From positions 3,348,001 through 3,412,000 of the forward strand of contig NZ_AP024600.1 in NCBI RefSeq assembly GCF_036322585.1: a stretch of DNA of 64,000 bases. Reading direction: 5' to 3'. Below are positions 51,601 through 58,651 of this stretch, piece by piece. How positions within the stretch are numbered: the first letter of the stretch is position 1; each line of letters opens with the position of its first letter. Source of the stretch: Luteolibacter sp. LG18. Lineage in GTDB: Bacteria > Verrucomicrobiota > Verrucomicrobiia > Verrucomicrobiales > Akkermansiaceae. The notes under the pieces are model-generated. The model was not told the DNA's origin. It saw only the letters and a list, made by a program, of their open reading frames with translations, and made no database searches. The position numbers were made by a program, and so were the translations under genes.

Positions 51601-52203
51601 ATCCAGCCCTCCGCCGACGTCCAGGCCCCCGACCAATGGTCCGGTCGCCGCACGCTCACCGACGAACAGATCGAGGCGCTCGCCCGCGACATCGTCCGCG
51701 AAGTCCGCAAGCGCGGCCCGTTCCTCTCGCTGGCCGACTTCGTGAACCGCCGCGTGGGATCCAATGAAGAGCTCGCCCGCAGCGGTGCGATCCAGAGCGC
51801 GCTGGACTTCGGCTCGAACACCATCAACAGCGACTACCGCCAGAGCCGTGCCGTGTCCTCCGCCGCCAGCGGCCGCTTTGCCTTCCCGAAGGCCGAGGAT
51901 GGCCCGATCTCCACCGGTGCCCCGGGTGTGGTCAGCCAGGCCGACATCCTCACCCCGATTGCCCCGGTGCTCTCCGCCCGCTCGGACTCCTTCGTGATCC
52001 GCGCCTACGGCGACCGAACCGACGCCGATGGCAAGGTGATCGCCCGCGCCTGGTGCGAGGCCGTCGTCCAGCGCTCGCCCGAGTTCGTCGATCCGGTCGA
52101 CGCCGTCGACAAGGACTACATCAAGATCAACGCGCTCAACCAGCGCTTCGGCCGCCGCTTCGAGATCGTTTCCTTCCGCTGGATTGATTCCCGTGAAGCC
52201 TGA
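48694..52203 (+). CDS. giant GspK-like pseudopilin, second paralogue
   Basis: A 1,169-residue paralogue of the 18299-21940 product. The N-terminus is SGFSLVITLLMMVLLSTIAL, again with a prepilin-type Gly-Phe junction and no Glu at +5. Shared landmarks are ANARMALIMAIGDLQKNLGPD, FNVNSTSVEAWKSLLGAL, FLSLADFVNRRV and the end FGRRFEIVSFRWIDSREA. The large beta-rich middle is more diverged. The next gene starts 23 bp downstream. The conserved promoter copy upstream ties its expression to the sigma/FecR system, unlike the first cassette. It probably forms part of a pilus- or T2SS-like fibre. Confidence 0.72.
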   Translation: MKFPKFSRTGSHRSGFSLVITLLMMVLLSTIALGLLSLSSITLRTSTRGEAMQVARANARMALIMAIGDLQKNLGPDTRISTTADQIQGDSADESKVPAAQRNWVRAYKSWGSGTPGNPRPAPGFLQWLVSGNPEQLSDPDFAVSPVTGESIEIATANTVGTTGQPVRVPLITRKDTSAGKGNDRLGWWVSDLGTKAQVAPAAKVPTALAEVRAGQQAAPAYALKNAGTGITKPFANVAATDPKLGRLPTWQSSALIADKPENVRGLYHDFTTQNRGLLTDVRAGGFRLDLSMELERASAQKPDSTGTALYQVGGETGINLQELWSYYNLYKDVKRGGTFTYTTGGSMPSGTPYLQIGANPTECAADENFFLKQPVFVSYQMALSFKTLPVTVSGATVNRLYLYADPIVTLWNPLDMPVVLPATNFLTVKYWQIPYDMVITKSGTTLNCPLAACLYDATATSDGDSNFLSMRMGVLQQIVLKPGEVVKMSQVGAAIARAAITGGVHKLDANKGFNYGGGVYMPVRNRAGQTIDLAATDSITYSLQPNEFTAGATPQSGHTVNSNGYAQTRHFSLTHHEVFVGEDRGASSISLGYGNMAIDWDFGDRRLKASAPTRLVNDPSTKDMANVADRLYANMPRLSGIFRPISGASETRSLSASALEAQKQPFVLFSFNAKTEKGGDRGTRSLARFNPKAQHVDFYDLSDKERDLLPYEYTVEPLLSWKNTKLEVSTTGNAYFGGGFDAASGCSTVITHSIPREPLVSLAAFQHSFANGFDVLKPRYGYATLNAREPLLPQIAHAIGNSAACPVLPAGKTEGALSGGRPLADHSYLANEMLWDSWFCSGIAPQTTEGYTRSRTQKQVAQEFFTGTTPLPVAAYKAELRGQQATQLASTYFPGTTPTIEASVAIASLIRVDGMFNVNSTSVEAWKSLLGALRDRPGVVADASGKESLKTESGTTLVGGLRVPQDMVIQPSADVQAPDQWSGRRTLTDEQIEALARDIVREVRKRGPFLSLADFVNRRVGSNEELARSGAIQSALDFGSNTINSDYRQSRAVSSAASGRFAFPKAEDGPISTGAPGVVSQADILTPIAPVLSARSDSFVIRAYGDRTDADGKVIARAWCEAVVQRSPEFVDPVDAVDKDYIKINALNQRFGRRFEIVSFRWIDSREA

Positions 52204-52225
52204 GATCTCCCCGACCACTCTTGTC

Positions 52226-52912
52226 ATGACCAAACGTCTGCTCGGATTCCTGCTGTTGATCGCCCAGCCTCTCGCCGCCCAAGCTCCCGCCACCTCCAAG
52301 AAGGAAGAAGGTCCACAGGTCCGTTTCCTGGCCGAACGCGTGCCGCCGAACCTCGGTGACGTGGTCATGCAGGTGGGGGACAACAAGTCCACGCCCTTCC
52401 CGCTGCCGGTCAACCAGCTCTCCGAGCCCCAGGCCGCGTCCGCCCGCGCCTTCACCCTGAAGACCGCGGACAAGGGCGCGCCCCTGTGCCCGGTGACCCT
52501 GCCGGAGGATGGCAAGTCCTTCGCCGTGATCCTCGTGCTGGCCCCGCCCTCCGGCTACACCCCGGTGGTGGTGCGCACCGACGATCCCGATTTCAAGTCC
52601 GGCGACGTGTTCTTCATCAACCGCTCGGCGCAAACCGTGCTCGGCAAGGTGGGCGACACCAAGGTCGGCCTGCGCCCCGGCGAAGCTCGCAAGGCCCGCC
52701 CGACCAACCCGGTGAACAACACCTACTACGACGTGGCCTTCGGAGTGCAGGAAGGCGACAAGAACCGCGTCATCAGCACCACCCGCTGGCCGATCGACAA
52801 CCTCCAGCGAAGCTACGTGTTCTTCTTCACCACCACGGACGGCACCACCACCTTCCGCGCGGTGGACGAGTTCCTGCCTCCGCCGACGGAGAAAGCCAGA
52901 GCTTCAAATTGA
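52226..52912 (+). CDS. secreted partner protein of pseudopilin cassette 2
   Basis: A 228-residue secreted protein. The signal peptide (MTKRLLGFLLLIAQPLAAQA) begins at ATG 52226; the longer frame starting inside the pseudopilin gene is unlikely. The mature protein is beta-rich with AVILVLAPPSGYTPVVVRTD, FFINRSAQTVLGKVGDTKVG and TTRWPIDNLQRSYVFFFTT. Its last half is duplicated as the next gene. It corresponds in position to 22050-22838 in the first cassette. Function unknown; probably exported with, or to, the pseudopilin fibre. Confidence 0.68.
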   Translation: MTKRLLGFLLLIAQPLAAQAPATSKKEEGPQVRFLAERVPPNLGDVVMQVGDNKSTPFPLPVNQLSEPQAASARAFTLKTADKGAPLCPVTLPEDGKSFAVILVLAPPSGYTPVVVRTDDPDFKSGDVFFINRSAQTVLGKVGDTKVGLRPGEARKARPTNPVNNTYYDVAFGVQEGDKNRVISTTRWPIDNLQRSYVFFFTTTDGTTTFRAVDEFLPPPTEKARASN

Positions 52913-52914
52913 AC

Positions 52915-53322
52915 ATGGTTCCCTCGCATCCCGGACCGGTGTGGCTCGTCCTCTCCATCTTCGTTCCCGAGTCGGCAGGGTATGGCGTGCGCGCCATCAA
53001 TCTGGTGGCCTCCGATTTCAAGCCGGGTGCGACCATGCTGTTCAACACCGCCCCGACGGAGGTCGCCGTCAAACTGGACGGAGTCAACCCGGTCGCCGTG
53101 CGGCAGGGCTCGAGCCAACTGCTCACCGTCCCACCCGGGTTCAAGGAGAACATGATCTCCGTGCAGATCTACGACCGGAAGAGCGCGTCCGATCCATGGC
53201 GCATCGCCCAGAGCACCCGCTGGCCGGTGGACAACCGGTTCCGGTCCTATCTGTTCTTCTACAATCTCCAGGGTTCCAACCAGCTCTGCCTCCACGGCAT
53301 CACCGAACGGATTGGGCCGTGA
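52915..53322 (+). CDS. 5'-truncated tandem duplicate of the preceding gene
   Basis: A 135-residue protein aligned with the second half of the preceding product: VWLVLSIFVPESAGYGVRAI with AVILVLAPPSGYTPVVVR, MLFNTAPTEVAVKLDGVNPV with FFINRSAQTVLGKVGDTKVG, and STRWPVDNRFRSYLFFYN with TTRWPIDNLQRSYVFFFT. It starts at ATG 52915, two bases after the previous stop, and has no signal peptide, so it is either a cytosolic or non-functional copy, or one exported only if read together with the first. The frame is intact and codon use normal, which hints at selection. Confidence 0.6.
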   Translation: MVPSHPGPVWLVLSIFVPESAGYGVRAINLVASDFKPGATMLFNTAPTEVAVKLDGVNPVAVRQGSSQLLTVPPGFKENMISVQIYDRKSASDPWRIAQSTRWPVDNRFRSYLFFYNLQGSNQLCLHGITERIGP

Positions 53323-53390
53323 TGGGCCAGGCGGGATGAGCCAGGGCCCGCGTGCTTCCGATTTCCTGGATACAATGCAATGAACGACGG

Positions 53391-53429
53391 TCATCCGCCT
53401 TTCTCCCCGTGGGAAAGGCGGATGACCAC
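53391..53429. terminator. 15-bp perfect hairpin
   Basis: The arms GGTCATCCGCCTTTC and GAAAGGCGGATGACC are perfect, with a 9-base loop. It lies 68 bp past the stop of 53322. No strong T-run follows on either strand, yet the stem is long and stable. It is probably a terminator for cassette 2 or a leftover mobile hairpin. The rest of 53323-53590 holds no gene. Confidence 0.6.
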
Positions 53430-53590
53430 GTTTCAGGAGGTCGCGCGGGGATGTTAAGTGGGTATGTGCATTTCCGGATGCGGGTATCGAAGCGAATGGA
53501 TGTGCGTTCGTAACAGGGGTAGTGTCGGAGATCCGGGCGGGCATGGGTTTGCCGGTCCGGGCTCCGGGCTCGAACCGGCTTCCTTCCTTC

Positions 53591-56119
53591 ATGATCCCAC
53601 GTGCTTCCATCCTGATACTCGCGACCTTGTCGCTCATGCCCCGTTGCCCCGGCGAACAGGTCCTCCAGACCCGCCATGCCGGGTTGAAAATCGATGATCG
53701 CGGGTTCGTGACCTCGCTGACCGCGCGGCCATCCGGAAAGGAATACAGCCCGGCGGGCCATCCCTCCGCGCTGCTCAGCCTGCATGAGGAGGGCAAGCCG
53801 AACACGGAGCTGCTGCAACCGCAGTCCGCGGTGTTCCGGGCGGACCGCCAGGAGGCCGTGCTGAAGTTCCCGAACGACGTGGTGGCGACGCTCAAGGCCG
53901 AGGCGAAGGACGGCTACTTCCGTTTCCAACTCGTCTCGCTTTCGAACCGCGGGAAGATCGACAACATCGTGTGGGGGCCGCTCAACACGACCATCAAGGG
54001 TCGGATCGGCGACATCATCGGCGTGGTCCGCGATCCCGACTTCGCCATCGGGATGTTCGGCCTGGATGACAACACGATCACCGGCGCGGTCGAGGAGGGG
54101 GATTGCTACGAGATGGGCTACTACATCCACTCGGCCGATCCGGTGAACCACCCGGTGCCCGAAACCTACAAGGAAGGCCAGTGGTTCAACATCGGTGGCG
54201 ACGGGGTGGGGGACGTGGCCTTCTATTCGCACCCGGAGGAATACTTCAACCAGATCTTCGGCAGCGGCGCGAAGGTGCAGCCCGCCTTCGGTTCCTCGGT
54301 CTCCTACTACTCGCGGGACCGCCGCCGCTCCTACGTGCACCACTACTCGCTGTTGCCGGGATTCAAGATCCACGAGCGGAAGCACATGATGAGCGATCCG
54401 ATTCCCGGCGTGGATTACATCGGCTCATCGGTGGCGCTCTACGCCTGTCCGGACGACCTCGGCATTGAAACGCTCCGCACCATCTTCCAGGCGGAGAAGC
54501 TGCCCTACATCACCGACCGCGAGGGCAAGTGGGTGCGCGATCCCGCCGCGGCGCGTCCCACGCTCTACTGGAACGGCCCGGTGGACAAGGCGATCGATTA
54601 CGCGAAGGCGATGGGGTTCCGGGACATCTCGCGGGACACCGGCGAGTTCTACTCCACCCTGCCGACCACCTGGGTCGGAACGGTGAACCTCGGCGGCAAG
54701 AACATCTCCTACAAGGAGTTCGCCGCGATGTGCCACAAGGAGGGGCTCACCCACGGCGGCCTGCACACGCTGTGCATGTTCCTCCAGGGCGGGAAATCGA
54801 ACTCGGTGACCCCCGTGCCGAGCGAGAACCTCCAGACCGTGTGCCGCACGAAGCTCGCCAAGGCCATTTCCGACACGGATACCGAGATCGAGGTCACCGA
54901 GCCCTCGTTCCTCGCCGAGATGGGGAACTGGCCGACGAACGGTGACGGCAAGAACTACATCCGCGTGGGCGGGGAGATGATGATGTACACGGGGATCAGC
55001 TCCTCCGCGCCTTGGATTCTCACCGGCGTCAAGCGCGGTCATGCCTCCAAGGCCCTGAAGCACCAGGCGGGGGACGAACTCGTGAAGCTCCAGCGGAACT
55101 GCTACAACGGCTTCGTCCCGGACATGAAGCTCATGCTTTCCTACGCGGACGATTACGTGGACCTCATGATCCGCAATGGCATGGACACCATCAACTACGA
55201 CGGCTACGAGGTGATGTCCTATACCAACCACGGCTACTACGCCTTCAAGGTCTTCAACCGCCGCTTGTTCGAGGGCTACCACGCCAAGACCGGGAAATGG
55301 CCGCGGGTCACCGGCTCGAACGTCTTCGCCGGAGCGTGGGAATACATGAACGTCTGCGACCTGGGGGGCGGCAACAACATGTTCAACGCCGCCTCGGGTC
55401 GCCGCGCCACGGAGGGCAAGGACATTGGCAACGCGTTTTCAGCGAGCTGGTTCCCCGGCACCTTCGGCATCCAGAAGTTCCACCCGGATTGGTCGCTCTA
55501 CGAGGCCGAGAACCTCATGGCGAAGGCCATCGGCTGGGAGGCCACCTTCGCGCTGAGCACCGACCAGAAGGCGCTCGAAAGCTGCGGCGAGCGTGAGCCG
55601 ATCTTCACGGCCTACAATGCATGGCAGGAGGCACGGGGGCGCCAGCTCTTCAGCAAGGCGCAGAAGGAAGCGCTGCGTGATCCGGCCTCCAAGTTCCACC
55701 TCGTGAAGAACGGGACCGCTTTCACCCTGTATACCGTGAAGGAAACGAAGGTGACGGAGGAGGCCGGGAGCGGCGGGAAGCCGGTGGCGTTGTCAAACCC
55801 CGGCCCGGAGCAGGCCCTGCAATTCGCCCTGAAGCTGGAGGGAGCCGCGAACGGCTGCGTCATCACCCTGCCCGGCGGCGGCGAGATCCGGTGCACCGGC
55901 AAGATCGAAAAGGGGCAGTACATTCTCTGCCGCGGAAAGGAAGCGATGCTGGCCGATGGCAACCGCGTGAAGCTCGCCGACCTGCCCATCAAGGGCGGGG
56001 CCAACCTGCCGAAGGGGGACTCCAGGATGGAGGTCCGCGTGACGGCGGACGGCAATTCCGGCGTCCGCTTCACCCTCGCCCACTGGGTGATGGAGAAGTC
56101 CGAGAAGCTCGGCAAGTGA
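53591..56119 (+). CDS. secreted glycosidase-like protein
   Basis: An 842-residue protein. The signal peptide (MIPRASILILATLSLMPRCPG) starts at ATG 53591. An N-terminal beta-rich domain (about 30-280) is followed by a probable catalytic barrel (about 300-680) with PTLYWNGPVDKAIDYAKAMG, KEGLTHGGLHTLCMF, NGMDTINYDGYEVMSYTNHG and GKWPRVTGSNVFAGAWEYMN, then a C-terminal beta domain. An insert at about 410-500 (ISDTDTEIEVTEPSF ... YTGISSSAPWILTGVKRGH) looks like a small separate module. I cannot name a family; the Asp in NYDGYE is a candidate catalytic residue. The gene is solitary, upstream of convergent genes. Confidence 0.55.
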   Translation: MIPRASILILATLSLMPRCPGEQVLQTRHAGLKIDDRGFVTSLTARPSGKEYSPAGHPSALLSLHEEGKPNTELLQPQSAVFRADRQEAVLKFPNDVVATLKAEAKDGYFRFQLVSLSNRGKIDNIVWGPLNTTIKGRIGDIIGVVRDPDFAIGMFGLDDNTITGAVEEGDCYEMGYYIHSADPVNHPVPETYKEGQWFNIGGDGVGDVAFYSHPEEYFNQIFGSGAKVQPAFGSSVSYYSRDRRRSYVHHYSLLPGFKIHERKHMMSDPIPGVDYIGSSVALYACPDDLGIETLRTIFQAEKLPYITDREGKWVRDPAAARPTLYWNGPVDKAIDYAKAMGFRDISRDTGEFYSTLPTTWVGTVNLGGKNISYKEFAAMCHKEGLTHGGLHTLCMFLQGGKSNSVTPVPSENLQTVCRTKLAKAISDTDTEIEVTEPSFLAEMGNWPTNGDGKNYIRVGGEMMMYTGISSSAPWILTGVKRGHASKALKHQAGDELVKLQRNCYNGFVPDMKLMLSYADDYVDLMIRNGMDTINYDGYEVMSYTNHGYYAFKVFNRRLFEGYHAKTGKWPRVTGSNVFAGAWEYMNVCDLGGGNNMFNAASGRRATEGKDIGNAFSASWFPGTFGIQKFHPDWSLYEAENLMAKAIGWEATFALSTDQKALESCGEREPIFTAYNAWQEARGRQLFSKAQKEALRDPASKFHLVKNGTAFTLYTVKETKVTEEAGSGGKPVALSNPGPEQALQFALKLEGAANGCVITLPGGGEIRCTGKIEKGQYILCRGKEAMLADGNRVKLADLPIKGGANLPKGDSRMEVRVTADGNSGVRFTLAHWVMEKSEKLGK

Positions 56120-56442
56120 CAGCGGACGGTTCATGCGCCATCCCCGGATCCTGTTGTCAGGGAGGCGATGCCGGTCAATCGGGTATCGTTCTTCCGGCAA
56201 GGCGGTGGAAGACCGTGGGGGAGATGGATGGCAGGGTGGTGCCTGCCTCCGGTGACCGTCGATCCAAAGCCCACCAAGCGAGGGTCGCCGGGGAGTGAAA
56301 TGAGGCCATCATCCCTGCACCATCGGTTTGTGGTGCAGGATGTGCGGCGGTCGGGCTTCCGGCCGCCGCACAGGGATGGCTCCCATGGCGGAGCGGAGGA
56401 TCAAGCAGGAGCCCCGTGCGGAACCAGGGCGGGAGACCGCGC
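56120..56442. terminator. convergent intergenic region with long hairpin
   Basis: No gene is seen. At 56341-56372 the arms TGTGCGGCGG and CCGCCGCACA, extended by an inner CGG/CCG, form a stable hairpin between two converging genes. It probably serves as a bidirectional terminator, although no T-run is present. Confidence 0.5.
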
Positions 56443-58632
56443 TCAGCGGCTGGGGAGGCGGAGCTTGGCCGGGAGATGGCCGCCCGCTTCCGCGGAGATC
56501 TCCCACTCACCTCCCGCCGGGAGATCCGGCGTGAGGGCGGGCAGGGTGATCTCGCCTTCCAGGTTGCCCTTCACCGCGGCCATGCCATCGGCCAGGCCGA
56601 GGATGGCGCGGACGATGGTGTCCGCCTCGTCCTCGCCGATCGCCTGCGGCGGCATCGGGACCTCGCCCCAATCGCCGGTGCTGCCTTTCAGGACGCGTCC
56701 TTTCAGGTAGTCCACCGCATCGGGGCGGGAGTGGAGGCGGAGGGCGACATCGAGATAGCGCGGCCCGACCGAGGCCTGGTCGACCTGGTGGCAGGCGAGG
56801 CAGGACCGCTTCGTGACCAGCTCCCGGATGGCGGTGCTGAAGTCCGGGCCACCGGCATCATGGCCGGTGGGCGGGATGTAGCGGACTTTCACGGAAACAT
56901 CCTTCGCCTCGGACGGGACCGGGGCGGTGACCTTGTAACGGAGCGCCGTCGAGGGGCTCAGCGACTTTGGCTGGCCGGGGAGTTCCAAGGCGAGGGCTGG
57001 CAGCGCCTTTTCGTGGGTCAGCGGGAAGCGTTTCACGGCGAGGGCACCCTTCGCATCGACGGCGACGGCGCGGAGTTCGGTGCCGGCACCGGGCTTGACC
57101 GAAACGGTCAGGGCCTGGCCGAGGTCCTTCTCATCGGTGCCGGTGGTGAGGAACCAGCGGAACGCGACCTTGTCCCCATCGGGATCGACGGGCGGCTGCG
57201 CGGTGAAGGTGCCGTCAGTGTTTGCGGCGGCGGTGAGTTCCGGCGGACGGTTGCCGGTGGCGGGACGGAGGGCGCGGATGCGTCCGTCCTTGTTGAAGTA
57301 CCAATTGGTGCCGTATTCCAGCACCCACAGCGTGCCATCGGCGGCGGGCTTGAGGTCGATGGGATGCACCAGCTTCTCGACGAAGGGCTCCACGGACTTG
57401 AGGGACTCGTCCGGATTGAGGCGGGCCTTCCAGATCTTTCCACGGGCCCAGTCGTAGTTCAGCAGCGTGTGGTCGTCCTCCGCGGGGAGCAGGTTCCATT
57501 TACGATGGGAGTCGTAGTAAAACACCGGTCCGGCCATGGCATTGCGGGAGCCGGAGCCCAGGGCGGGGAACTCCTGGCTGGCGGCGTAGGGATACCAGAT
57601 GAAGGCGGGCTGGGCGGGTGGCAGGGTGGCGAGGCCGGTGTTCCGGTCGCCGGGGTTCTTCGGTGCGGCGGCATCGGTCATGTCGCCGGGCTTGCCGGTG
57701 GCGAAGTCCATGACCGGATACGTCCGGTTGTCCGCGATCACGAAGGGCCAGCCGAAGTTTCCGGCCTTGCGGGCCTGGTTCACCTCGTCATAGCCGCGCG
57801 AGCCGCGGTTGCCGTCGCCATTCGCATCCGGTCCCACCTCGCCCCAGTAGAGGGTTCCCTTGCGGGGATCGATGGAGATGCGGAAGGGATTGCGGCAGCC
57901 CATCACGTAGATTTCGGGACGGGTTTTCGGCGTGCCCGGCGGGAAGAGATTGCCGGGAGGAATCTCGTAGCCGGTCTCGGTCGGGCGGATGCGGAGGATC
58001 TTGCCGCGGAGGTCGTTGGTGTTGCCCGCGCTGCGCTCGGCGTCGAAGTGCTCGCGTCCCGGGCGGTTGTCGAGCGGCGCGTAGCCGCCGCTTTCGAACG
58101 GGTTGGTGTTGTCACCGATGGCGAGGTAGAGCAGTCCATCCGGACCGAAGGCCATCGAGCCCGCGAGGTGGCACACCTTCTTGTCCCGCTCGATGGGGAT
58201 CTCCAGCATCACCAGCTCGCTGGCGGGATCGAGGACGCCGTTCTTGAGCGTGAAGCGGGACAGGCGGTTGCGCGGGGTTCTCGGCACGCTGTAGTGCAGG
58301 TAGAGGCGCTGGTTCTTCTCGAACTTCGGATCGAGGGCGATGCCGAGCAGCCCCTCCTCGCGCGCGGAGGGGCTGTTCGAGTCTTTGGCGTGCAGCGTGG
58401 AAACGTCGAGCTGTCCGATCTCGAAAGTGCCTCCCGTGAGCGGATGGACCCGCAGGATGCGCCCCTCCCGCTCGATGACGATGAGCTTCTGGTCCGGGGT
58501 CACGGCCATGGCCATCGGATCGTGAAGTCCTTCCGCGACGGGCGCGGAAAGGTCGGAGGCGGGCGCGCCGCCCGCGGAGGCGGACGGCAGGGCCAACAGG
58601 GCGCTGGCGAGGAGCGGATGCGTGCGGTTCAC
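56443..58632 (-). CDS. PQQ-type sugar dehydrogenase with C-terminal cytochrome c
   Basis: A 729-residue periplasmic protein starting at GTG 58632 with a signal peptide (PLLASALLALPSASA). Residues 30-400 form a soluble-aldose-dehydrogenase-type six-bladed propeller: GLHDPMAMAVTPDQKLIVIE, EEGLLGIALDPKFEKN, YLHYSV and AFGPDGLLYLAIGDNTNPF, and NDLRGKILRIRP. A PKD-like domain (about 460-550) leads to a class I cytochrome c with haem site CLACH (at about residue 620) and a likely distal Met in EVPMPPQ. Substrate oxidation would feed electrons to the respiratory chain. It lies 19 bp after the GH38 gene, so it may oxidise the sugar released there. Confidence 0.85.
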   Translation of the reverse strand: MNRTHPLLASALLALPSASAGGAPASDLSAPVAEGLHDPMAMAVTPDQKLIVIEREGRILRVHPLTGGTFEIGQLDVSTLHAKDSNSPSAREEGLLGIALDPKFEKNQRLYLHYSVPRTPRNRLSRFTLKNGVLDPASELVMLEIPIERDKKVCHLAGSMAFGPDGLLYLAIGDNTNPFESGGYAPLDNRPGREHFDAERSAGNTNDLRGKILRIRPTETGYEIPPGNLFPPGTPKTRPEIYVMGCRNPFRISIDPRKGTLYWGEVGPDANGDGNRGSRGYDEVNQARKAGNFGWPFVIADNRTYPVMDFATGKPGDMTDAAAPKNPGDRNTGLATLPPAQPAFIWYPYAASQEFPALGSGSRNAMAGPVFYYDSHRKWNLLPAEDDHTLLNYDWARGKIWKARLNPDESLKSVEPFVEKLVHPIDLKPAADGTLWVLEYGTNWYFNKDGRIRALRPATGNRPPELTAAANTDGTFTAQPPVDPDGDKVAFRWFLTTGTDEKDLGQALTVSVKPGAGTELRAVAVDAKGALAVKRFPLTHEKALPALALELPGQPKSLSPSTALRYKVTAPVPSEAKDVSVKVRYIPPTGHDAGGPDFSTAIRELVTKRSCLACHQVDQASVGPRYLDVALRLHSRPDAVDYLKGRVLKGSTGDWGEVPMPPQAIGEDEADTIVRAILGLADGMAAVKGNLEGEITLPALTPDLPAGGEWEISAEAGGHLPAKLRLPSR

Positions 58633-58651
58633 GGGAGGTGGGAACGAGAGG

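Noticed and set aside
48643..52515. 1,290-residue minus-strand frame
   Set aside because: Shadow of the second pseudopilin gene, with the same odd composition as the first shadow.
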